DNA of 64,000 nucleotides from NCBI RefSeq assembly GCF_001735805.1, contig NZ_CP017248.1:434001-498000 (forward strand), in the 5' to 3' direction. The position numbers were made by a program, and so were the translations under genes. The notes under the pieces were generated by a model, which was not told where the DNA came from, did not search any database, and worked only from the letters and a program-made list of their open reading frames with translations. The stretch's first letter is position 1. The number at the start of each line of letters is the position of its first letter. The DNA is from Streptomyces fodineus. GTDB taxonomy: Bacteria; Actinomycetota; Actinomycetes; Streptomycetales; Streptomycetaceae. Below are positions 45,306 to 54,423 of the stretch, in pieces.

Positions 45306-45908
45306 GTGAAGCCTCCAGTGGGGGTTGCCCCGCGCACGCGACGGGCCGGGGCCGGAGGGATGACAGACACGGGGACGATCCGACCCCCAAGGGGCGGACG
45401 TGCCCATGCCAAGCGCGACGAGTATGGCGATGCGTTCCCGCCGCGACAAGAAACGATTCCGGCCGGGCGCCCGGTTGGACACACCGTCAGGGGCTGCCGC
45501 CATCGCCGCACTCCGTGCCCCCGGCCCGATGCCCGGCGTCACGCATCGTGCCTGCCACCGCGCCCACGCTCCACGCTCGGTTCACCTACGGCTGGCCGGC
45601 ATGCGACCATTCCGTCCGGAATCCGAACCGGGCGTCATTGATTTAGACCACTCTTGGCCGACCTATGACCCGCCGCGACCCCACCGCCAACTCGGGGCAG
45701 CCTTCGGTCGGTTCGGCCTCGCACCGAGAACCAGTCATCCGCACGACCGCCCTACGTCTACCACATCGCCTACCAGCCGGCCGACGACGAGCACGCCCTG
45801 GGCGCCACCCGCAAGGCAACTGCCGCCCGAGGCGAGGGACACGACCCGGCTTTGTCGCCGCGTGATCCGGCCGAGCGTGCCGGGTCCTGGGACGCCCGGC
45901 AGGCGCGG
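45306..45908. other. About 600 bases without a recognised gene
   Basis: Contains the promoter of the streptogrisin-like gene at its left end. Remaining sequence shows open frames on both strands but none with a ribosome site or a recognisable product. Confidence 0.45.
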
Positions 45909-46118
45909 TTATCGGGCGAGGGACGTGAAGGCACCTATGAGGGCGCCGTAGGCGACGTGTGCGGCGAGGGTGACCGTCGGGGTGGCCAGGCCGTAGTTGA
46001 GCATGAGGAAACCGGGAGGTTCCAGCAGCGCCACGTCCGGGGCGCTGGTGAGGGGAGTGCCCATGCGGGGGTGGACCAAGGGCAACAGGATGTTGACCGG
46101 TGCGGTGCCGGCGAACAA
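45909..46118 (-). pseudogene. Membrane protein C-terminal fragment
   Basis: A 69-codon frame with two hydrophobic stretches ('GTAPVNILLPLVHPRMG' and 'PTVTLAAHVAYGALIGAFTS'), ending in -LAR at a stop. The second stretch resembles the last helix of small actinobacterial membrane proteins with an AHxxYG signature. No adequate start or ribosome site is present, and sequence upstream is the GH15 remnant. I take it as a remnant of a membrane protein gene whose front half is lost. Confidence 0.35.
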
Positions 46119-46139
46119 GCCGTGGCCGAGTCCGAACCG

Positions 46140-46570
46140 CCCGGCCCTCGCGCCGCCAGGGATCGGAGTGGCGGGTGGGGATGAGCCCTTGGCCGGCCAG
46201 GCGTGCGGCGCGCTCCAGGGCCACCCAGCACATCATCTTGGACTGGGTGACGTGCCGGGGCCGGCTGCGGACCTCCCAGATCCCCGCGTCCGGCTCCCGC
46301 CACAGCCGGCACACCAGGTCGGCCATCTGGGCGATGCGGGCCGGCCTGCCAGCTGCAGACCGCGATCGCATCCGCCCCGCAGGACGCGACCGGTACGCCC
46401 GCACGCTGCGGATGCGGGGGGGCCGCCGTACCCGAAGCGGGGCGTCACGCTCCAGTACATCGGTACCTTCCCGGACAGCCCTTCGACCTGGCGCTGCAGC
46501 TCGCCGACCGGCGCCCGCCCGGGGCGGATGTCCCCCCTCTCGTCGACCCGACCGGACAACGTAGGTCACA
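46140..46570 (-). pseudogene. GH15 glucoamylase/trehalase-like remnant, internally deleted
   Basis: Two pieces of one family are visible on the minus strand in different frames. Near 46500: 'KVPMYWSVTPRFGYGGPP', the N-terminal beta-sandwich of GH15 proteins. From about 46340 to 46150: 'MADLVCRLWREPDAGIWEVR' and 'HVTQSKMMCWVALERAARLA', the catalytic (alpha/alpha) barrel with the general-acid Glu in a W-E context. Roughly 200-250 residues between them are missing. The enzyme would have removed glucose from alpha-glucosides; it cannot be functional. Confidence 0.6.
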
Positions 46571-46649
46571 CCGAGCCCGCTGCCCGTGTCGACCACCGTG
46601 CCCTGCGCGCGTTACGTCCTGCTGCGGTAGCAGGACACCACCGCTTCCC

Positions 46650-47090
46650 TCACTGGGATCCAGCCGCGAGTTCCTCGGATTCCGAGGGCACCGGGAGCGG
46701 CTGCCGGCAAGGTGTGGATGTGTCGGTTTCCGGCGCGACCCGGCGCAGTCTGCGGGCCATGGCCTCGCCCTCCGCACCGGACCCCACGGCCACGGCGAGC
46801 AGGCGGAACGGAGCGGACGGCCACAGTTCGACGCATATCACGGGTCTGCCGGGCCGCACCGCCACGAAGTCCTCTCCGTCCTGATGACGGCGCGTGCCGA
46901 GACACAGGGTGCCGGGGATCTGGAGACCACGCTCATGAGTTCCGCGCAGGGCACGCCACCAGTCCCCTTCGACGGTCACCCGGCGCACCGCCGCAAGCGG
47001 CACACCCACAGCGCGACGGCGCACGGCCGCCCGCTCCCACCAGGCCAGCCGTACGACCAGGTCGTCACCCTCGACAAACATGCGTGCCAT
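46650..47090 (-). CDS. Conserved 146-aa actinobacterial protein
   Basis: Start at 47090 with GAGGCG upstream ('MARMFVEGDDLVVRLAWWER'). The sequence is mostly beta, with 'RRRAVGVPLAAVRRVTVEGD' and 'FVAVRPGRPVICVELWPSAP'. It resembles the PH-like or ribosomal-interaction hypotheticals of Streptomyces, where a 'DDLVVRLxxWE' N-terminus recurs. Function unknown. Divergent from the YraQ-type permease, with the CsoR-type box between. Confidence 0.75.
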   Translation of the reverse strand: MARMFVEGDDLVVRLAWWERAAVRRRAVGVPLAAVRRVTVEGDWWRALRGTHERGLQIPGTLCLGTRRHQDGEDFVAVRPGRPVICVELWPSAPFRLLAVAVGSGAEGEAMARRLRRVAPETDTSTPCRQPLPVPSESEELAAGSQ

Positions 47091-47199
47091 CGTCAGCGCC
47101 TCTTCTCCATCCTCCCTCGGGGAGCCGTGAAGCGGCTGCCGGGCGAGCATCGCTCTGCTCGCCGGGTGCGTGGCGGGTACCCGGACACCACGGCCTAAT

Positions 47200-47216
47200 A
47201 TACCCCTGGGGGGTAT
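47200..47216 (+). promoter_or_regulatory. CsoR/CstR-type operator
   Basis: ATACCCCTGGGGGGTAT: 7-bp arms ATACCCC (47200-47206) and GGGGTAT (47210-47216) around TGG. This is the G-tract dyad recognised by the CsoR/RcnR/CstR family. It ends 46 bases before the permease start and 110 bases before the divergent gene. No csoR gene is in the window, so control would be in trans. Confidence 0.75.
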
Positions 47217-47261
47217 AGACTAGGCTCTCGATGACGGCAGGCACCGACGAAGGGCGGCACC

Positions 47262-48449
47262 ATGCACGCGATCGGACACGCGTTGTCCATTGCCGGGTCG
47301 ATGACCTGGGAGATCACCTGGGCGTTGATCCTCGGCTTCACCCTGTCCGCCGTCGTCCAGGCGGTGGTGCACCGCGAGACGGTCGTACGGCTGCTGGGGG
47401 ACGACCGACCCCGTACGCTCGCCCGGTCCGCGGGGCTCGGCGCGGCCTCGTCGTCCTGTTCCTACGCTGCCGTCGCGCTCGCCCGCTCGCTGTTCCGCAA
47501 GGGGGCGGACTTCACCGCGGCGATGGCCTTCGAGATCGCCTCGACCAACCTGGTGATCGAACTGGGCGTGATCCTGGCGATGTTGATGGGCTGGCAGTTC
47601 ACCGCCGCGGAGTTCGTGGGCGGCCCGATCATGATCGTCGTCCTGGCCGTTCTGTTCCGGGTCCTCCTTCGCGAGCGGCTGCTGCGGCAAGCTCGGGAGC
47701 AGGCCGAGCGGGGGCTCGCCGGGTCGATGGAGGGGCACGCGGCGATGGACATGTCCGTGGGCGGCAAGGGCGGTTTCGTCCGCCGGCTCCTCTCCCGCGA
47801 GGGTCTCACCTCCGTCTCGCACATCTTCGTCATGGAGTGGGCGGCGATCCTGCGCGACCTGGTGGCGGGGCTGCTGATCGCCGGGGCGATCGCCGCGTGG
47901 GTGCCGGACGACTTCTGGCGCGCCTTCTTCCTGGCCGACCATCCGCTCGCGGCCAGGCTGATCGGGCCGCTGGTCGGGCCGCTGGTGGCGATCGCCACGT
48001 TCGTCTGCTCCATCGGCAACGTGCCGCTGGCGGTGGTGCTGTGGAAGGGCGGCATCAGTTTCGGCGGTGTCATCGCCTTCATCTACGCCGACCTGCTGAT
48101 CCTGCCGATCCTCAACATCTACCGGAAGTACTACGGCGCCCGGATGGCCGCCTTCCTGCTGGGCACCTTCTCCGCCGCGATGGCGGTGGCCGGCTACATC
48201 GTGGAGTTCGCCTTCGGGGGTCTCGGTCTCATCCCTGACCAGGCCGACGCGAAGATTCCCCAGGAGGGCGTCAGCTGGAACTACACGACCTGGCTCAACA
48301 TCGCCTTCCTCGTGCTGGCCGCCGCCCTCGTGGTCCGTTTCCTGCGGACCGGCGGCCCGGCGATGCTACGGATGATGGGCGGCTCTCCGGACCATGGCGA
48401 ACACGAACACGACCGTTCACATGGGCCGGCCGAACACCACCGTCGCTGA
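47262..48449 (+). CDS. YraQ/DUF318-type permease with His-rich C-terminus
   Basis: A 395-aa membrane protein with about eight helices. The conserved segment 'SSSCSYAAVALARSLFRKGA' and 'FTAAMAFEIASTNLVIELGV' marks the UPF0718/DUF318 permease family, repeated in the second half ('VCSIGNVPLAVVLWKGGISF'). Members of the family are linked to arsenic, metal or sulfur-compound movement. The tail 'DHGEHEHDRSHGPAEHHRR' is histidine-rich and may bind metal ions. The upstream CsoR-type operator supports a role in copper, nickel or persulfide stress. GAAGGGCGG serves as ribosome site. Confidence 0.85.
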   Translation: MHAIGHALSIAGSMTWEITWALILGFTLSAVVQAVVHRETVVRLLGDDRPRTLARSAGLGAASSSCSYAAVALARSLFRKGADFTAAMAFEIASTNLVIELGVILAMLMGWQFTAAEFVGGPIMIVVLAVLFRVLLRERLLRQAREQAERGLAGSMEGHAAMDMSVGGKGGFVRRLLSREGLTSVSHIFVMEWAAILRDLVAGLLIAGAIAAWVPDDFWRAFFLADHPLAARLIGPLVGPLVAIATFVCSIGNVPLAVVLWKGGISFGGVIAFIYADLLILPILNIYRKYYGARMAAFLLGTFSAAMAVAGYIVEFAFGGLGLIPDQADAKIPQEGVSWNYTTWLNIAFLVLAAALVVRFLRTGGPAMLRMMGGSPDHGEHEHDRSHGPAEHHRR

Positions 48450-48810
48450 GCCCTCTTCGCTCGGCGCCGTCGTGCCCCGTGGGACGTGCATGGGACACAG
48501 CGACAGGTCCGGGTTCGCCCCGACCACGCAGCGACCGAGATCGAGACCGGTCGCCGGACCACGCGCGAGAGGCAGGTCTGGGACAGCGCGGGCGCCCGCA
48601 GGGCGGCAGCCAGGTGGACAGCGGCGCCGCTTCCCGCTCCGACGTCAGCCGCCGCCGGATACGGGCGGGCCCGTACTGGTGCGCGGTCCGCGCTCCCAGG
48701 CGCTCGCTGCTCAGTCGGCTCCGCTTGGTGATGTCCGATCGAGGCACCCCGGCGCCGGCGGCGCGCGGCCAGGCCCGCCGGCCATCACCGGTGTCGTACC
48801 CCCGCACGGC
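48450..48810. other. Intergenic, no gene seen
   Basis: About 360 bases between the permease gene and the convergent kinase gene. Several overlapping frames are open but none has a start with a ribosome site or recognisable motif. No strong hairpin was found. Confidence 0.5.
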
Positions 48811-49317
48811 TCACGGCCCCGGCTGCCTGGGCCGCCTCCGTCCCCGTCTCGTCCCTGATCCCCGCACCTCGAAGCCACCTCGCCCATCGAACCGCACCTC
48901 GCGCACCTCGTCGAAGCCATCCGCCGTCGACGGCGCGCGCAGCCGCCGCAACGTGGCCAGGACGCCGACGTCGGGGACGCGTTCACGGCCCTCGCGGGTC
49001 GCGTTGCGCCGAAGCGAGCCGGCCATGTCCGGAGGAAACCAGTAGGCCGTCACCGTCGCCCCGTGGGCATGGGCGGTCTCCACCAGCGGGCCCCACTCCT
49101 GCGGGGAGGGATTGGTGTTGTCGACCGTCACCGGCCTCCCCGCCGCCAGGTGTTCCGCCACGAGCCGCATCTGCCGCTGCTGCTTGTTCCTGGCGCCCCG
49201 CGGAAACAAGTCCTTGCTGACCAGTGCGTATCGGTCGGACAGACACTGCTCGTAAAAGGTGCTCTTCCCAGCAGCCTGCAACCCGATCAGCACGGCCACA
49301 TCCACTCCGGTCGCCAT
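48811..49317 (-). CDS. P-loop kinase, polynucleotide-kinase-like
   Basis: A 168-aa P-loop protein. Walker A 'IGLQAAGKSTFY' (about residues 11-22), then 'KDLFPRGARNKQQRQMRLVA' as lid-like helix and 'RPVTVDNTNPSPQEWGPLVE', the D-x-T-N signature of the T4 PNK-like 5'-kinase clade (AAA_33). 'VTAYWFPPDMAGSLRRNATR' completes the core. These enzymes phosphorylate nucleic acid ends or small substrates with ATP. The last 30 residues are disordered and basic. Single gene, start chosen at ATG 49317. Confidence 0.8.
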   Translation of the reverse strand: MATGVDVAVLIGLQAAGKSTFYEQCLSDRYALVSKDLFPRGARNKQQRQMRLVAEHLAAGRPVTVDNTNPSPQEWGPLVETAHAHGATVTAYWFPPDMAGSLRRNATREGRERVPDVGVLATLRRLRAPSTADGFDEVREVRFDGRGGFEVRGSGTRRGRRRPRQPGP

Positions 49318-49549
49318 GAGCGCCACGATGACACGTGACCGGCGCACGGGCGAAACCGCGTGGCGACCGGAGAAGCGAGGAGTGCCGGTACGGCAGCAGA
49401 CCCACTGCCCCATGCCTTCCAGGCCGAACGAACAGATAGATACAGGGCAAGCTGATACAGAGGCGCCGAAAAGGGGCACAAGGCAGACGGCCACCTTCCC
49501 GCACTCGAGTCGTGGGAGCACTTGCAGTGAACGTCGAGAGGGACCGGTC

Positions 49550-50722
49550 ATGAACGGCGCAGGCAGCGTGACCGTGGGCGTACTGGGCTCCTACGGGGGC
49601 CGAAACGTCGGCGACGAGGCGATCCTCACCGCCCTGCTGGACCGCGTTCGGGCCGGGCGGCCGGGTACGCGCTTCGCGGTCTTCTCCCGCAATCCCGGGC
49701 ACACCCGCGGCGTCCATCCGGAGGTCGAGGTCGTCGGCTGGGAGGGGGTGTGCAAGGAGGGCATCTCCGGGCCTCTGCGCCGGCTGAGCGTGCTCGTGCT
49801 CGGTGGCGGCGGAATCCTGTACGACACCGAGGCGCGCCGCTATCTGCGCCTGGCCCGCACCGCCCAGGATCTCGGCATTCCCCTCTTCGCCTACGCCGTG
49901 GGAGCCGGTCCGCTGACCGACGAGGCGGACTGTGCGTGGGTCCGCGCTGCGCTCTCCGACGCGGTCGAGGTGACCGTCCGTGACGAGGAGTCGAAGCTCG
50001 TACTCGAAGAGGCCGGGCTCACCCGGCCCGTGTCCGTGACCGCCGATCCTGCGCTGCTGCTGGAACCCGGCGATCGCGGCCGGGCACTGCTGCGGGCGGA
50101 GGCCGTACCACGCGGGAGGCGCCTGGTGGGCATGAGCGTGCGGGAGCCCGGACGCGCGGCCGAGCACCTCGACGAGGAGGGGTACCACCAGCTCCTGGCG
50201 AGCGTGGCGGATTTCCTCGTCCACCGCCTGGACGCTCATGTCGTCTTCGTCTCGATGGAACGAGGCGACATCCGGCACGCGCACGCCGTGGTGTCCCGCA
50301 TGGCCACGGCGGACCGCTGCACGGTGCTGCACGGCGACTACGGGCCGCAGCAGGTCCTCGACATCGTCGCGCAACTCGACCTGGCCGTCGGCATGAGGCT
50401 GCACTTTCTGATCTTCGCCGCGCTGGCGGGCATTCCGCTGCTGCCGCTGCCCTACGCCGGCAAGGTCTTCGACTTCGCCCAGCAGGTCGGCGCGCCCGCC
50501 CTGCGCGGCGTGATCAGGGAGACGACGGGGCTGCTGCTGGCGGAGGTGGACCGCCTGTGGGACGAGCGACCCGCCCGGACGGCGGACACAGCAGCTCGCA
50601 CGGCGGCGCTGCGGTCGCGGGCGGCGCAGACCGCTGACCGGCTTCTTGCCCACCTGGACCGGACCACGGCGCACGACGTCGTCCAAGACGGCACGCCGGT
50701 GCCCGCCTCCACTACGGGCTGA
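49550..50722 (+). CDS. Polysaccharide pyruvyl transferase family (CsaB-like) protein
   Basis: A 390-aa protein; GAGAGGGA lies eight bases before the ATG. Family signatures are 'VLGSYGGRNVGDEAILTALL' at the N-terminus, 'LVLGGGGILYDTEARRYLRL', 'VTVRDEESKLVLEEAGL' and 'LDLAVGMRLHFLIFAALAGI'. CsaB-type enzymes add pyruvate from PEP to cell-wall polymers as a ketal. The pairing with a FAD oxidoreductase 33 bases downstream is unusual for wall pyruvylation. The protein is cytosolic. Confidence 0.85.
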   Translation: MNGAGSVTVGVLGSYGGRNVGDEAILTALLDRVRAGRPGTRFAVFSRNPGHTRGVHPEVEVVGWEGVCKEGISGPLRRLSVLVLGGGGILYDTEARRYLRLARTAQDLGIPLFAYAVGAGPLTDEADCAWVRAALSDAVEVTVRDEESKLVLEEAGLTRPVSVTADPALLLEPGDRGRALLRAEAVPRGRRLVGMSVREPGRAAEHLDEEGYHQLLASVADFLVHRLDAHVVFVSMERGDIRHAHAVVSRMATADRCTVLHGDYGPQQVLDIVAQLDLAVGMRLHFLIFAALAGIPLLPLPYAGKVFDFAQQVGAPALRGVIRETTGLLLAEVDRLWDERPARTADTAARTAALRSRAAQTADRLLAHLDRTTAHDVVQDGTPVPASTTG

Positions 50723-50755
50723 AGCCCACAGCCACCGGTTTTCGAGGGAGTCACC

Positions 50756-52165
50756 GTGTCCTACCTGATGCCGCCCCGCGTCCCCAGACGAGTGGAACTC
50801 CCGCCGCGTGAAGCCCTGCACGCGGGCGCCACCCAGGTGCTGGTCGTCGGCGGCGGACCGGCGGGCCTCGGCGCGGCCCTCGGTGCCTCGAACGCGGGCG
50901 CCGAGGTGGTCCTGGTCGAGCGCTACGGTTTCCTCGGCGGCAACGCCACCGCGGCCCTGGTGATGCCGCTGATGAGTTTCCACAACGAGGTCAAGCAGGC
51001 CGTGCCGGGCGACACCGCGCGCCTGCTGCCGCCCGACCACGGCGAGGGCGAACCGGTTGTCGGCGGGGTGCTGTGGATGCTGCTCGACCGGCTCGTGCGC
51101 ACGGGAGCGGCGATCCGGCCCTCACTGGAGACCGGCTACACCGTGCCCTTCGACCCGGAGCTGTTCAAGCTGGTGGCGTACGAGCTGCTGGAGTACCACG
51201 AGGTCCGTACGCTCCTGCATGCCTTCGCCTCCGACGTGCTCAGCATGCCCGACCGGGCGCGTGCGGTGTTCGAGACGAAGTCGGGCCCCCTCGTCATGGA
51301 CGCGGACGTCATCGTCGACTGCACCGGGGACGGCGACATCGCCGCGGCGGCGGGGGCGGCATACGAGATCGGCCGGCCGGAGGACGGCTGGACGCAGCCC
51401 ATGACGCTCATGTTCCGCATGGTCCGCTTCGACCACGACACGTTCACCGCCTACACCCGCGCCCACCCCGATCAGTGGAGGGGGGTGCACGGGCTGTGGG
51501 ACCTGGTCCGTGCCGCCACGGACGCCGGGGAACTCGACCTGCCACGCGAGGACATGCTCTTCTTCGCCACCCCCAACACCGGTGAGGTGGCGGTCAACTC
51601 CACCCGCGTCACCGAGGTGCTGGGCACCAGCGTCTGGGACCTCACCCGCGCGGAGTTCACGGCTCACCGCCAGATGGCGCAGATCGCCCGTTTCCTGCGC
51701 GACCGGGTGCCGGGCTTCGCCGATTCCTACGTCGTCCAGAGCGGCGTCCAGGTCGGTGTCCGGGAGACGCGCCGGATCCTGGGCGACTACCAGCTGACGG
51801 GCGAAGACGTGCTCACGGCCCGCGCGTTCGACGACGCGATCGCACGGGGCGCCTACCCGGTGGACATCCACAACCCGAGCGGCCGCGGCACCACACTCAA
51901 GCGGCTGCCGCGCGGGAAGTCCTACGACATCCCCCTGCGCTGTCTGCTGCCCCACGGCCTGGACCGGATCCTGGTCGCGGGCCGCTGCATGTCCGGCGAC
52001 CACGTGGCCCACTCCTCCTACCGCGTCATGCCGATCTCCATGGCCACCGGCCAGGCGGCGGGCGTCTGCGCGGCCCTCGCCGCGACCCGGCGCCGACGGC
52101 CGCGGGACATCCCGGCGAGCGCGGTCCAGCGGGAACTCCGCGCACAGGGCGCAAGCCTGCGCTGA
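50756..52165 (+). CDS. FAD-dependent oxidoreductase (FAD_oxidored / PF12831-like)
   Basis: A 469-aa flavoprotein from GTG 50756 (GAGGGAG upstream). The FAD fold is 'QVLVVGGGPAGLGAALGASN' and the family motif 'LVERYGFLGGNATAALVMPL' follows directly. The C-terminus has 'YDIPLRCLLPHGLDRILVAG' and 'RCMSGDHVAHSSYRVMPISM'. Members are soluble dehydrogenases of unknown substrates, often next to sugar-related genes. It is operonic with the pyruvyl transferase. Confidence 0.85.
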   Translation: MSYLMPPRVPRRVELPPREALHAGATQVLVVGGGPAGLGAALGASNAGAEVVLVERYGFLGGNATAALVMPLMSFHNEVKQAVPGDTARLLPPDHGEGEPVVGGVLWMLLDRLVRTGAAIRPSLETGYTVPFDPELFKLVAYELLEYHEVRTLLHAFASDVLSMPDRARAVFETKSGPLVMDADVIVDCTGDGDIAAAAGAAYEIGRPEDGWTQPMTLMFRMVRFDHDTFTAYTRAHPDQWRGVHGLWDLVRAATDAGELDLPREDMLFFATPNTGEVAVNSTRVTEVLGTSVWDLTRAEFTAHRQMAQIARFLRDRVPGFADSYVVQSGVQVGVRETRRILGDYQLTGEDVLTARAFDDAIARGAYPVDIHNPSGRGTTLKRLPRGKSYDIPLRCLLPHGLDRILVAGRCMSGDHVAHSSYRVMPISMATGQAAGVCAALAATRRRRPRDIPASAVQRELRAQGASLR

Positions 52166-52288
52166 TGCTTCCGCGGCGCCGTCCACTGTCCCGGCGCTCG
52201 CGGACACGGGTGACGCCCCGGCCCGCAGGGGTACTCGGCACTCTCCGGAAGCACAGAGCCGAAGCGACAGGAGTCGGAGGCCGTAACG

Positions 52289-53308
52289 ATGCCTGGCCCG
52301 GCACGATCCGCCGTGGCGGACCCCCGAGAACGCCGCCGTGCCGCGGCCCGCTCCGCACGCCCGCGGAGCCGGGTCCCGGAGACCGGCGAGGAACCCGATC
52401 TGCTCGGCCAGTACCTGACCCAGATCGCCGCGACCCCGCTGCTCGACGCCGCGGGCGAGGTACGGCTGGCCCAGCGCATCGAGGCCGGTGTGCAGGCCGT
52501 CGAGGAACTGGAGCGGGCGGAGAGCGGCGAGGGCGGCCTTGCGCCGCAGCGGCGCCGTGAACTGGAGGCGGCCGTACGGGAGGGCGGGCACGCGAAGGAC
52601 CATATGATCCGGGCCAACCTGCGGCTCGTGGTGTCCATCGCCAAACGGCACGCGCATCGAGGCGCGCCCCTGCTCGACCTGATCCAGGAGGGCAACCTCG
52701 GACTGATCCGGGCCGTGGAGAAGTTCGACCACACCAAGGGCTTCAAGTTCTCCACGTACGCCACCTGGTGGATCCGGCAGGCGATCGAACGGGGCCTGGC
52801 CCAGCACGCTCGTACGGTACGGCTGCCGATGCATGTCGTGGAGGAGTTGCAGAAGCTCGCGAAGGCCGAACGGCGACTCCAGCTGCGCCACGACCACGAG
52901 CCGACGGACGACGAGGTCGCCCGGGAGAGCGGGTTCGACGAGAGCCGGGTCGCCTGGCTGCGCAGGGTCGGGCGGCACACGCTCAGCCTGGACACGCCAG
53001 TGGACGACACCGGCGAGACGGTTGTCGGTGACCTCATCCCCGCCACCGACATACTCCAGGCTCCGCAGGTGGCCGAGTACCGGGCGCTCGCCGAGGATCT
53101 GAGGGACGCCCTGGGTGTGCTGGCACCTCGCGAAGCCATGATCCTCAGCCTGCGCTACGGGCTGCACGACGGGCACCCGCGCACGCTGCAGCAGGTGGCC
53201 GAGCAGGTGGGGCTGACCCGGGAACGCGTGCGCCAGCTGGAGAAAGAGTCCCTCACCCGGCTGCGGGCACCCGAGACGGGCGAGCGGCTGCTGGACTGGG
53301 CGGGCTGA
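52289..53308 (+). CDS. Group-2 (HrdB/SigA-like) RNA polymerase sigma factor
   Basis: A 339-aa sigma70 protein. Region 1.2 'DLLGQYLTQIAATPLLDAAG', region 2 'NLRLVVSIAKRHAHRGAPLL' and 'LIQEGNLGLIRAVEKFDHTK', the -10 recognition 'GFKFSTYATWWIRQAIERGL', region 3 'VRLPMHVVEELQKLAKAERR' and region 4.2 'TLQQVAEQVGLTRERVRQLE'. The long region 1.1 of the housekeeping HrdB is missing, so this is an alternative HrdA/C/D-like factor. GTCGGAGGC is the ribosome site. Its neighbours include stress-type genes. Confidence 0.92.
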   Translation: MPGPARSAVADPRERRRAAARSARPRSRVPETGEEPDLLGQYLTQIAATPLLDAAGEVRLAQRIEAGVQAVEELERAESGEGGLAPQRRRELEAAVREGGHAKDHMIRANLRLVVSIAKRHAHRGAPLLDLIQEGNLGLIRAVEKFDHTKGFKFSTYATWWIRQAIERGLAQHARTVRLPMHVVEELQKLAKAERRLQLRHDHEPTDDEVARESGFDESRVAWLRRVGRHTLSLDTPVDDTGETVVGDLIPATDILQAPQVAEYRALAEDLRDALGVLAPREAMILSLRYGLHDGHPRTLQQVAEQVGLTRERVRQLEKESLTRLRAPETGERLLDWAG

Positions 53309-53358
53309 CGCAGGCCGGCGGTCGTATGCCTGCGCCCGCGCGGGGTACTCCGTGTCGC

Positions 53359-53811
53359 ATGGCCGGTATCGAACTCACAAGCGCAGCATTCAGTGATCAC
53401 AGCATGATCCCGCGCCACTACGCCCATGACGCGGACAACGTCTCTCCACCGCTCACCTGGTCCGGTGTACCGGACGACGCGGCGGAGCTGGCCCTGCTGT
53501 GCGAAGACCCGGACGCACCGTCCGGGACCTTCGTGCACTGGCTCATCACCGGCATCGACCCCCGCATCGGGGGCTTGGACGCCGGCGAGACGCCACAGGG
53601 CAGTCAGGCACATCGCAACGGCTTCGGGGAACGGGGCTGGGGTGGCCCGCAGCCGCCGGTCGGCGACGACGCCCACCGGTACTTCTTCCGCCTCTACGCC
53701 CTTCCCGCCCCGGTCTCGATCCCGGACCGCGCCACCGCCGACGACGCACACGCCGTTCTCGACCGGGAGCAACTGGCCAGCGGCACCATCGTGGGGCTGT
53801 ACCAACGCTGA
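53359..53811 (+). CDS. YbhB/YbcL family (PEBP-like) protein
   Basis: A 150-aa PEBP fold protein from ATG 53359. Signatures: 'NVSPPLTWSGVPDDAAELAL', 'CEDPDAPSGTFVHWLITGID' (DPD-P and HW motif that bind anions) and 'HRYFFRLYALPAP'. The bacterial family binds phosphate-like ligands; its function is unclear. It follows the sigma factor gene by 50 bases and may be transcribed with it. Confidence 0.9.
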   Translation: MAGIELTSAAFSDHSMIPRHYAHDADNVSPPLTWSGVPDDAAELALLCEDPDAPSGTFVHWLITGIDPRIGGLDAGETPQGSQAHRNGFGERGWGGPQPPVGDDAHRYFFRLYALPAPVSIPDRATADDAHAVLDREQLASGTIVGLYQR

Positions 53812-53835
53812 CCGCGGTACCCCGAACCACTTGCG

Positions 53836-54423
53836 CTAACGCCACTCCCCCTCGGTCAGCGGTTCCGTCGGGTGCTGCTCGCGCGGCATGTGGAGGCGGC
53901 GGAAGATCTCGGCCGCCTCCGGGCTCTCGGCCTCCGTGGCGAGCCGGACGTCAAGCTCCTGCTCGACGTCGTCGGCGGCACCGATCAGTACGAACTCGGT
54001 GCCCTCCTGGTCGAGCAGCTCGGGGTCGGCGCTGGTGGATCTCCGTCCTTCGAACCGTTCCTGGTCACGTCTTGGCAGGTCGGCCCGCTGCCGTGGGGGC
54101 AGACCGGCCCCGGCGGGCGCGTCCGCCTGGGGGTTCTTGACGGCGATGACGTAGCTCGCCTCGGGCTCGATGGTCAGCTCCCTCTGCACGGCACCCGGCT
54201 TCGCGGGCAGTTCGAGCTCGTACGTCAGATGCGTGTGATCGCCGTGCCGGACAATCGCGTAGCGGCCCTCTCCCGCCGGCCTGGCTTCGGGTTGCGTCCG
54301 CGCGCCTCGGGTTCGTGTGTCGTACGTGGCGCTGTACGTCCTCGATGTCGTGAACCTGTTCCCGCTCGACTCTTGGCCGGTACACGAAATAGATGGCGCC
54401 TCGTTCGATGACGTCGCCCGCCA
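53836..54423 (-). pseudogene. Conserved actinobacterial protein with internal deletion
   Basis: The start at 54423 ('MAGDVIERGAIYFVYRPRVE' and 'DIEDVQR') is the standard N-terminus of a family of about 240 aa. The C-terminal two thirds are present in another frame: 'YDTRTRGARTQPEARPAGEG', 'YAIVRHGDHTHLTYELELPA', 'LTIEPEASYVIAVKNPQADA' and 'ADPELLDQEGTEFVLIGAAD', to the stop at 53836. About 50 residues between, including a conserved KRLPDV-like strand, are missing, and the reading frame changes near 54325. Function of the family is unknown. Confidence 0.6.
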
